NCBI RefSeq assembly: GCF_019399895.1
Contig: NC_091871.1
Location: forward strand, 2,695,001-2,759,000
Source: Cardiocondyla obscurior
Taxonomy: Eukaryota > Arthropoda > Insecta > Hymenoptera > Formicidae
Direction of reading: 5' to 3'
Length of the DNA: 64,000 nt
The notes below the pieces were generated by a model. That model worked only from the letters and a program-made list of their open reading frames with translations. It did no database searches and had not been told where the DNA came from. The position numbers and the translations under genes were made by a program. Of the stretch, positions 13,101 through 25,100 are shown one piece after another; the stretch's first letter is position 1, and each line of letters begins with the position of its first letter.

Positions 13101-16100
13101 TATGATTAAAAATGTCAGCTATGATTAAAAACATGGCTTTTAATCCTAGATGAAAGAATAGAGAGGAAGATCGATTACATGACAGTAAAAACCAATCGGT
13201 TAAAACGCAAAGAAAGACGGGGTCTCGATTGTGCTTTTCGATATGACGGCCCCATTACAAAAGATCAATAAACTATTATTCCCAGCGGATGTACGAATAG
13301 TCACCGGGCGTCGATATTTTCTCTGTAGTAAATATTCAGAGAGTCAGAACTAACTCTTGGCGAATATATCGTGTGTTATACGGGCTATTAATCTTTCTAC
13401 GGGTGCCCTTTTTTTGTTCATCGACTCGAATGCGTTCGAATCATTATGCAAAATTTTTCATACTTTCGCGGTTTGTATTAACGATTTCGTGTTGAACGCC
13501 GCAGCGAGGAGAAGCCGGGCATGTTTTTGCTAAACGCTGATGCGTTCCATTAACGCGTCGGCGAAGCGAGACGGGTCCATCGGCCCGAAAATTCACCCTC
13601 TCGTCGACTCTCACCGGAGGGATGATGCACCCTAGAGGGGGAGAGCCGGACCAACCGCATCTCGTCCGCGTTGCCAAGGTTATGCTTGGACAATCAATGG
13701 ACCCGGCTGTAATCAGCGCGATTATAAACGGTGTTCGCTTAACGCGCCGTCGGTCGCCATCATTAATGCCCGACAAATTGGCCGGCCATGCAGCTTTTGC
13801 AAATAGCTGGCGCGCTACCACGTCGATAGGAAAAACGCCGTCGATGTCATTATGGCATTGATCGTCATTTCCGGGGCGAAAGGTTATTACCATCGGCGAG
13901 AAATAGCAGCCGCTCGACAATTTCGAGAATGACACGACTCCGAGCTCGTTCGCTATTCGCGTAATTAGCTTGCGAATTAGTTCGTGCGCGGCACATCACC
14001 TTCCGCGCTTTTAATTACGCGTTGTCATTCGCGGAATACTTAAACGTAAACGATTCTAGGTCGAGCGCTGTACGTATTACCGCTTATCTCGATTCAATTA
14101 TGGATTTATCATATTTACAACGCGTTGAAACAATTAAATGCAACGTAAAGACCGGAATAAAGTCTCACGTGAAATAACGCGAGATAAGAATATCAAGTTT
14201 AATTCACGACACGGTTCATCTCGTAGAATAATAAAGCAAGAACGGCACGGGTCACGGCAATTATTTTACGACCGTCATAACGGTCTTCCCCGTCGGTTTT
14301 ATACAGACATAAACCCTGAAGTTTCGATATGATCGCGTCATCCCGCGACACGCCTCTCCCTGTCGTCTTTTATTATATAGCACCGGAGCCAACTCTCAAA
14401 TCCATAAAATACAGAATCCCTTTCTCTATACTGCTGTATTACGAATGTTATATAAATGCTCTCGTGTCGCATTACCAGACGTCGTCTGGCTGCTCGCTCT
14501 CTTAGGTGTGTGCGTAAGAATAGTACACGCGTTCATATTTAGCAGGTATAATACAGCAAGCGCGCGATTCAGATTTAGCAAATAATTTCGAGTGGTTTTT
14601 AAATTTTATAAACTAAGCATTGTTGTTTTATCAAACACGTGAATGGTTGAAATATTCCGATTATTCATATTTTTCAACTGGACTTAATTTTTTTTCTTAA
14701 TTATTTTTCCGCGTCTGCAAGAAATACACCGTTTCTATCTCGAAATTGCGTGCGGAATTGTCGTAACTGCACACAATTTGGTAAAGTGTTAAAATCGAAG
14801 GAATGTGCAGCCGGAGAATGGCTGCGGGGCAACAATGTGTTTGTCGTTCGAATAGTATACACGCAATATTACATCGAACAATCGATCATCGTCCAAACAC
14901 AAAAGCTTCTCGCGCGGACGTGTCTCGCTATAGCTTCGGATACTCGTTCGAATAAAAAGGGACGTAAAACGGAATCCGAATACCGGATACTCTAAAGCAA
15001 CTGAGACATTCGATAGGAATTTTTGGCAAACGCGTCGGAAACTCATTTGAAATTTTCGGCGCAGAGGAAAATTGTTTGGGGAGCAACGTACGTGCTCGAT
15101 TTCTTTCCGTTCGTGCTGCAGCCAATCGCCCAGCAAGTCTTGTCTCGTTACATCGCAATCTTTTTCCCTTTTTTTTTTTTTTTTTTATTTCGTCACCAAT
15201 TGTTAACGCTGCCGTTGTCACCTTCTCGAATTTATCTTGATTGTTACCTTACAACGTACATAAGATTCTTGTTAGATAGTAGCTGCGTAAAAGCCTGAAG
15301 TAGATATAACATTACGAAATACAAATTGTACTTATTTTTTTTTTTTTTTTTTAACGCGTATATAGACTTTCATATATTTTAAACATTTAATTAAGGAAAA
15401 GAGAATTAATTGGAAAATTTAATTTTCCACTGTTTTCAAAGTTGTTGCGCCAGATTTTTCCTTCTTTCCACTTTTTCTGTTTTTTGCAGGAGAGAAAATT
15501 TTGTAGCAAGGTAGTTTGTGTTTGTGTGTGGTTTTTTCTTTTTTTTTTTTTTGTTAAAGATAAAAGGGAAAATTTTCAATATAGTTAGAACGAATTTTTC
15601 TTTTTACGCACTCTTTACGCACGAGTTTAGCTTCGAGGAAGTCCGTGTATCAGGTAATTAGCTGGTCTCTGCTTCGCGAAGAGTAACACCGTTAAACACT
15701 TACGTTACCGTCCATTAATGCACCCTATGTGCACTTCCCGTCGTTGACCGGCAGCAGGAAGCCGCCCTGCGTTCCGGCCCTACGGCAAGAGGGAGGGACC
15801 AGAGGTCGCCTAATGGTAACGATGTAATGACCTTACCGGCGCGGTGCACCTTCCGGTTACGAGCTTCCTGATGCTGGGAGGGACCGCTATCGCTGCCCCG
15901 GGTTGATCGTAAAATTCGAACTTCCTCGTCTTCGGAAGCACAGCTGGTTTTATACCGAAGTATCGCGATCGTGAATCGAAGGTTTAAGGTTGGTCGCCTG
16001 TGGTTTCGAATATATTTCTTGTAGATTAGAAATTGCGAATAACAAAAAGAAAAATTTTTTTTCGTGCTCTCGTGACTCCCAACAGCGATACAGCGAGAGT

Positions 16101-19100
16101 ATGTCGAGAATGTGCACAAAAAAGTTACATACAATTAAATTATCTCTAAAAAGTTATGCGTTACGGAGAGGGCGAACTATCCAAAACTTTTTGTAATCAT
16201 CATATTTTGAAATTAATTTAACAATTTCTAGTTCCTATCGAGCTCCAATTTTGTTCGCTATTTCTTCAGAATTTAATTTCAAATTACAAAAGTTTTGGAG
16301 ATTTAGATCCGCGAGATACTAAATGCTACAACTTTCAAGAGATGAAATTTCCGAATCTAATTTCGTCCTTGAATTGTTGCATTATTCGATTGTCTCGGAT
16401 CGAGCTCGGGGGCACCAAATTTAATTATTTCCATCGTTCATTGATCTCTCGCCGAATTTCTGTTATCCAGTTACCGCGGTTACTAGAGTGCAATGATCTC
16501 TAGACATACAACAACCAGTCTCTTGGAATAATATTTGTTCCTTCTAGACAATGCTGCGTTTACGTGTTCAACTCGCAAAAGTCGTTCAATTCATATATAC
16601 TGCTCGCGTAACGCGCTTTATACTCGGCGCGATATTGAAGTTCGGATTACACGATTGTTTTTATTCAACGTGTCCATTCCTTTTGGCGCGTTAATGTCGA
16701 AATTCGTTCCGTGCTTTTCACTTTCGGTGGTGCTCCATTTTTCGCAAAATCCCGCCTCCAAGTTTTACTTAAGCAGGAATCTCCGACGCGTCAGTCTTCC
16801 TAGCGAAATGTTCGGTTTTCCGCTTTTCTTCCCCGGATTGTCCGAAACGTTTTACCGTGGCGCACGCCGAAATAGACAAACGGATGGATAAGACGGAAAG
16901 ATAAATTCAAGATTACGACCATGGAATATCTATGGGATCTCGTGATCGATGAGAGATCGCGCGCGAGGCGGCGTAAAAAATATCGTCATGAATATATGTA
17001 AACGTGCAACGTATAGCGATGTGTCGGCGCGAGATGCCTTCAAGGTGAAATAGCGACAGCTCGAGAAAACTAATACCCCGCGTTTGTTTTATTCATAAAT
17101 TTATCGCTGGCGACTTTTACCGTTCGATCGACAAAAACCGCGACGCGGTCGAAACGGCAGAAAAGTTGGCAAACAGATATAACAAGTTCCACTATATTTA
17201 ACTACCAGATGTGCACGAGCCGCGCTACTGCACAATGTAGCGGCTCGGTATGTGTGCCTAGGTGTTTCTTCGAGTAGACGATAAGTGACCGAGTTTTATA
17301 AAAATGTGCCGCGGTTCTACCACTCGAGAGGAGACCTTCGGACTCAACGAGAACACAGCGCTTTGCGGTGTCGAAGCCTACCTTACGTTCTCGCGTCGGT
17401 GAGCATTCAGCATGTCGCATCTTTCCCTGGAAGCATACGTATCGCGGCAGTCACCGTTTTGCTCTTCGCCGCGACCTCGAAAGATCTAATATCCCACCTA
17501 CTCATCTCGTCTTGGCATCCTCGCCGCTACCTCCATTCAAGGATTTTCGGGGAAGACTTGGCATACGAAAAATTGGCAAACTCCCGGTGCCCCCAATAAG
17601 CCTCCTCTATCGATATTTCATCGCTTCGAATGTCGTCAAGTATTATCGATGTTTCTGCCGGTTTCACATTTTGTTTGTCAGACGGTCGAACGTCCTGGGA
17701 ACTGCAGTCTCCATCATTTCAAAGGCTGGCTGCAGCAGGTCGAAGTGTAAATCTTGCGTTACAAAATTGTCGATGCGACGCGTCTCATAAATCATGGCAT
17801 CGACTAGCGAGGAAGCATTTATTATGGAGATTGAAACGGGTCTTCATAAAAACGTCAGCTAGGAACTTTGCGGTCGAAGCTCGCTCGGGGGAAAAAAAGA
17901 ATCGCGTGCAGATATGCCATTTCTTGCAAGGTATAACACGAGCTCTTTCTCTCTCTCTCTCTCTCTCTTTTCTTTCTCGTAAATTCATCCAAATTTATTC
18001 CCAAGTTTTATTACACAGCCTTCCAACTTACGTGGCCGACATAGATCCGTTGTTCCCGCGATTATCTGCTCGTCATAACGAACGCGACTCATCGCTTACG
18101 TTTCCAGCCCATCGACGAACAAGTAATCGCATAGCAGCTGGCGGTGCCGTTAACGGTAACGTTTAATTTCGCGCAATCGGAGTGGCAAGTCTATAGTCGG
18201 GCCTCAGCGACGACCGTAATTCGCGCGACGCGCGCGTTATCTGTCACCCGCGTCGTTTGTCATGTATACCGTTTTGCGAAAGTACTGGAATTACTCGCGC
18301 CGCTTCCTTTAAACGCGGCTCGAACGTATCGGACGCTTGCTGCTCGAACAACTCCGTTCACGAAGCGGGGAATCGCGCGAGTGCACGCACAGTCTTGACC
18401 TCGTCAAATGTCGGAGCGGCATTTGAAAGGAACGGCCCGCCGTGTACTTTAATACCAACTACTTTCAGCCCAGCTGCTGCCGGTCCTCGTGCACAACCAT
18501 GGCATTTAAATCGCCGGCGTCAGAATGACGATACGATTGTCACGACGACCTCGTGAAATTTGCAAACGTCTTCGGCCCCGCGTTCTTACTTCGCGATTGA
18601 GACTATCTTACATTTTTTTTTACTTTGATAGTGATTTATTTCGACAACTTTCGTGACTTTAAACGCGACGTGGAAGAGGGGTTTAATGTAACTTCTTAGG
18701 ATAATGACACGTGCATTTACGGAAGGTCGTATCGACCTGTTAAGCGCGACAATATTTATGTACCGAAGCATACATAAAAGCCGAGCAATGGCCGCATTAT
18801 CGTCGATCTATATTAAGGTAGTGCTATAAAGGCGAATATTCGACTACCAAAAGATTACCTATAAACAGATTTCTACACTTTACCGCCGCATCAGATTGCA
18901 GGACACGTCGCCTCTAGAACGTCGTTACATCATTTTCCATATTTTTTTTAACAATGAACGTCATGATTACACTCAAAGTCCTGTTACAGATTTGTTGAAA
19001 GTAAACACATGTGATATTTGCGAAATAATGATTTGCACGGCTTGCAATCGGTGTATTGTCCAATCCGCTTATTGTATAATACTCGTAAACTAGATGCGAA

Positions 19101-22100
19101 CTGAAATAATAGCGCAGGAACGCAAAATAGATCGGTGCGTACGTGGATTTAAAAGACAATTTATTGCCATTGCTGACACCGAAGACAATAGCCCCGCGAT
19201 CACTTCGGTCAGGAGAAGGCGTTGGATTTTACGTAACAACGAATTGTCATGAAACAATTCATATAGACCGGCACGTTATAGATGGTCGGCTGGCGAAACG
19301 GTCGGGTCTTCGCCTGCGTCGGTCCCGTCGTTGAAAATTTCGCATTATCGAGGACGAAATGAATTGCGCGCAATCGGAGGACGCAAGTGCGACGCGCGCG
19401 GTTCTACAAAATATGATAATTTGCCGGTACAGCGACCGTAAGGAAATTAGTTTCGCTAAAGGTGAATATTGATCGGCGGCCGCGCCGCGAGACCGGTTAT
19501 GTCATTTCGCGGTGGCGCGGCGGGTTCCGCTTTAATCGGTATTTCGTTCCGCCAGATGCGGAGGAATCCTTCTTTTTCTCCGTGGTGCTCCTCGCGCGTA
19601 CCGCGCGCGTCGCGGCGCGAGATCGCTCGCGTGTCGGCCGTTCCTGCTAGCCGCGCGATATATCTCGTCGCCTTTCACTCGACAGTACCTCGCGCCATTG
19701 TGCAGCCGCGGTTGGTGGTTGCGCAACGATATTTTAGCTCTAGCGTATTGCAAAATGAACGCGCTCGAACGCACGAGTGCGGCTCGTCATCAGCGCTACG
19801 CTCGTGTCGCAGCTGTCGCTCGATTGTCTTCTTCCGGCACGGCGCTGAGATACCGCCCGGGACGGCGCGAACAGCCGAGTGTGCCGTTTTCGCAGCATCA
19901 CGCCGGAATTGACCAAGTACGAAGGCAGAAAAATTTACCTTGTATAAATAAAATACCGCGCGGTTTGCAGGCGAAGGTAGCGCTCGACTTATCCCAAGGC
20001 GAAGTGGTCCGCGCTCGATCTTTCGTACCCCGAGGGGCAGATATGGGGGTACATCGGAGTTCATCACGATCCATCGCGCGCATCGGCCGGATCGTTACGG
20101 TTTTATAGCCGGATGACACACGCGGCGTGAATCATACACGCCGCGCCGCGCCTCGCTCATCTATCGCGAGACCTTGTTTATCGCGCACGCGATAACTGAA
20201 CCTTCTGCCTACCTACGCGAAATGCCGTTCCGCTCTATAACTCAGCCTGGCGAAGCCGCGACCCCGAATAATACCGCTGGACCCAGGTGCGCAAAAGTCA
20301 AGTCTCCGCGTGCACGCTTATATATGTATATTCCCGATGCACCGTAATAAAGCCCTTTTTTTTTTTTTTTTTTTTTTGCCGCGCAAGTCGACCAGAATTT
20401 AAACCGCACCGCGGCGCCATTTAAATTTCGGTCTTGCAGCTACAGCACTTTATTGCAACAGGAATATATCGCGGGTCTCGCAGTAATTCTCGCTCGATGG
20501 CATTGCTCTCGCGAGTTTTGTATATTACTCAAAAGTCGCACTTTTTAAAACCGCCTTCCTTTTTACCGCGCCACGAAGACGACTCGAACGGCTGGAGCTC
20601 GTTCTAAAAGCAACACCGTTTGCCTTTCTTTATCGCAATCATCGCTCGTGGCGCATGATAGGCTACTAACTCGCACCTATCCCAGATAATTGTTAGGTAC
20701 TCAGCGTCGTTCTGATCTTCCGATCGTTAGGCGTTTAAAACGAATTGGAATTTATCTCTCGCAGCGCTCCGCAATTCGCTGAGCTAGGAATCGCTATCGT
20801 GTATCATTGCGACACGCGAAATATCATCTGTTTCTCTCTGGATATATGTAAGATTTAGCCGGCGTGTGAGAACATTAATCGATGTCACTCTCGAACATTG
20901 AGGTTTCTTTCGATAATAGCGGATCGAATCGGCTGGTGCCCCGTAAAAGCGCTGGCTGGAATCTGCAGATACAAAAATCGCTCTGAAATAGGTCGTGCTG
21001 GCGATCCCCAGCCGCGAAGAGATCTACTACACACGTCTAAAGATTGTCGCAATCATGATATCGTGATCATAGCTGTCCAGATTATCGATATATTCTTTAC
21101 ATATACATATAAGATACCGTGATATCGATAGATTAAAAAAAAAATATTTAATTATTAATTTACATATCCCTCTTAAGCTTTATTAAAATAATATTTCATA
21201 TTATCAAATTGAACAAAATGTTAAAGAACTCCAAATTAAAATTGACCAATTAGAAAATATTTTACATTTTTACTTGATGCTTTTACGTTTATCGACTTTA
21301 TCAGAGAAGTAGATTTGCACGCACACGTGTGCCAAACAATAGCGTTTAGGTATTTTTCTTCGACTGTCGCCTCGCGGGCGGTGTCGTGAAATCGATAACG
21401 CACACCTGGAGAAAGAGAACAGCGGGCGAGAATCGCATTGCAGATGGAAGTACCGAGAAGACTCTTATTTCACGAGACACGTATATCGGGTCTCCCGTGT
21501 AAGATTACCGACGTTAACTCGTCTCTCTCGGGCACAAATCATCGGCTTTTAGCCACGGGTCGCAAAACTTGAAGACGTTTCCGATCCGCCGCGCGAAAGG
21601 GCGCATCGATCGATCACAAGCGGATCTTCATCCATATTTATCTTTCGCGAGCGCGCTAAAAGCTCCTCCAACGGGACGATAGTATCTCCCATTAATAATA
21701 CATCGTGACAATAAATCCAAGAGTTCTAAGGGATCGCTGGTGTTAGTCCATTCCTCGACGAGAAAATCCCATTCCGTTGTATTTTCAAGCCTGGACCAGC
21801 CGTGACGTTGGCTCATCGTCAGATATTTATCCATCTCTTGAAATACCCGACTGTCGATAAATTCCAATTAAAAGGACATGAGCGCACGTATTCGTCATTT
21901 TAGATAATCACGTACGCTTTTTTTTTTATTAATACCGCGATCAGATTAATTATGAAATATTCACACACGGATGTGTATTAGAGGAAATTTTAATTCTGCC
22001 ATCGGTTGCGCATTGAATATCGCAGTATCATATTTTCGCTCATATTGGTTGCTCTACGTTGCAACACCTGTTGCTCATTACACGCGGTATAATTTTAATT

Positions 22101-25100
22101 TTCGATCAGGAGTTTGTTATTTTAATTTGTCGTAATAAGTCAGCCTCTATTATACCCGGGGATACTTAACGCGGGTATTATCAACTCGACGATCTTGCAT
22201 GAATCAACGATTCAGCGGGCATCGGCGTCTTAAGAGCCCCCGTCAAGCTTTAGGCGTACGTAAAAGCAATCTAGAGCGATTAGGCATCGCTCGCGTTTGT
22301 TGTTGGAGAACCGATCGGCGAGTGGGCGATACCAAAATAAACCGTGTCCGACTGCAACTTGTCCCTGAACGCCACTCAGGCATGATATCCGAACAATGGG
22401 ACAGACATCGCCATTGACGTGACTTCCTGTTGTGACTTACGAAGCCCGGTGCTCTTTAATCCACGGTAGTTGATCTCGCTCCACTTCTGGCAGCCTGAGA
22501 GTAATCCCTTTAACCGCAGCCCGCGAGGTCGAGACGACAACGAGGGTTTAAAATGATTCAGCGGGTAAAACTCGCCGGTTATTGCCGTATACTTTAATTT
22601 AATTTAATTACTCTCGAGTGAAACGAAAATATGTACAACTTATCGGCTGATTATTGTGACACGTACATTTTCCAAGCTCATTACGTAAATAATTTTAATT
22701 AGATTCTAACAACTCGATAAAAGACCGATGGAAAAGGATCTGCGTTCAATTATTATCAACGCCTGGCCCCTCGTTCGTCCTCTACATTTCACGTATTAAT
22801 GTCGGGGATTAAATTTTCTTTTGATAAAGACCACCGCGACATAATTACGTTAATTTACCCTAATTACACGTAAATGAGAAATGCCCGCCGCCGTTGTTCC
22901 AGTTATTAAATGGCGTTACACCACCGTGTTTGAGCTGTCGACGGCGGATAGAAAGTGAAGGGGTAGGCCGTGCAAATTAAAGGAAAGTATATGGATTCGC
23001 GTCATTACGTACTCCATAAATGTCGCGTTTGAAAGCATATAATTAGCAATTCCATTTGCGCTCAGTGCAGCAAAATTTAGCGATTTCCCCGCAATTATGT
23101 TTCGCGCGCATGTAAATTTTCGCTGTCATTCGCCGCCCGGTAGTCGCGCATATTACTGCTTTTGTTGCTTAAAATACACCAGGGAATGTATATATATACT
23201 CACGTCGTGCTGTAATTTCACCGGCCACTTTCTTTCCGCGATCCGCGTACATCACACGTAATAATTACCACCGCGATATGATGTCGGTAACAAGCGTATT
23301 ACGATTGCGAGGAACAATGAAAAATAATGCGTACGTCGGAGAGAAAGTCGGCAAATTAATATTTATTACATTTCGCGGTCGCGGGCAATCGATGGCTGCG
23401 TGGAATGAATCACCAGACTCTTACCGGTTTCGGTGATTAAAAATTAATTTTTATAATCTCAAATCAATTTATACACGTAAAATATCATCACCTCGATACC
23501 GACAAGGTACAATTAGGAACATCGCCATTAATAAATAAAATATTAAAGATACGAGATCGATTACTTTGTCGTCAATATCGGTTTATTAGCGAAATGTTTT
23601 CTACCTATAACCTTTTTCTTACTTTGTACCACTTGTTAGGTAGTTATTTTCTTTTTTTTCTTTTTTTTTCCGTGATCCGGTGATCGCGTATAATTGTTTA
23701 AAATAGGAAATAGAAAGTGGAACGAAGCGTGTGTAAAACGGGATGAAATATACACGTATATCATTCGATATTTTCAATTATTTATCAAATCGTTTTTTAT
23801 TATTATATACATATATTAAAAAAAAAATAATAATAATAATACAGATTATTTTCTGCCTCGTGCAATTAAATTAAAAAAAAAAAAATAAATAAATAAAAAT
23901 AAAAAATAAATAAAATTAATTTTAAAAATTAAAATAAGAACTGAATTAGGAATTGCTACAAAATAAAACGTTAAATATCTGTACAAATCACACCGTCACG
24001 TCCAGGTATACATTTCTCCTCACGGTGCTCACTCTGGTTGCCCCTACTCCGATCGCCCACAGTGTCCCACGGCGAGCCAGTCTCTCCCGCGCCTTTCTTC
24101 GTGCGGTTGCGATCCGCCTGTCAGTTCGAAGGCAACCACGGACAATAACTGACAGCCGGTCGATCCCGGTCCTTCGCGACGTATTCGGAATTCGTAGTGC
24201 ATTCGTGACGCGGCCGAATGCCGCGGAAATGTGATGATTGGGCGCGCGTGTCAGTGACCCGGTGATCCGGCCAGAAGTACCGGAGTAGCTTCCGAATGCT
24301 AGTGATCGGTAGTTTTATGGGCGTGCACGACGATTGGTAATTGCCTGTGATTGTTTGTCAAATATTTGACTTAGATATACGCGGCCACGTGAAGCTCGAT
24401 GAGGTGGCGACAGTTCACTGTTCGATTAGCGATCTTATCGGTCATTGAATTCAGGCTTGAGAATTTATCTTTGATTTCGCTGAGATTCTGGTCTCAAAAT
24501 GATTGAAATAAGAATGTAGTCGTTACCTGCATTACGTTTAGTGGATCGTTGCAAAAAAAAAAAAAAGAGAGGAAAAAATCCTTTTTGAAGAAATTTTATA
24601 AACCGGGATATATACATATATTTTTGTTAGCACCGACAGGGGTTATTAAACAATATGTTAACGCAATAAACGTACCCGCTGCAACGTAAATTTGTTATTT
24701 AACGGCGCCGAAGTAATCGCGAAAAACACGGGGGAAATGCATTCGCGCCGTTTCACCGGCGAAACAAACCTCTCGATTGCGATCGATTCGTAGAATGCTA
24801 AAAGCCGGCTGGTATCGCGCGAAAACGTAATATAATAGAGGAAGCGTTAAAAAACGAGAATGAATATCCGGTTGATAAACGCGCGTATCACCCCGGCGAT
24901 ATGCGAACCGTGCGTCTGTATGTGTCGCGTCTGTCGCAAACCCACGGCATATGCTATCGGGAACCGTGCATTTGTTCGCACGGCTTTCAGCGTTCGATTA
25001 CTCCACAGCGAAACAATAACCGTGGACGATTCGTTAATTTACCGCCGTTAGTTTCGTGGGGCGACACGTGTCTCGTGATCTTTCCGTAACGCGCGAGCCT

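Noticed and set aside
13444..13935. 163-codon minus-strand frame with a 79-codon frame opposite
   Set aside because: The region is GC-rich and both strands are open. Composition is Arg/Pro/Ser-rich with no domain pattern. Chance is more likely.
15715..15930. Inverted repeat with GGCAGC..AGGAAGC and GCTTCCTGATGCTGG, plus a repeated GGGAGGGACC
   Set aside because: The arms are interrupted by a gap and about 90 bp apart. No second copy of the region was seen, so an element could not be supported.
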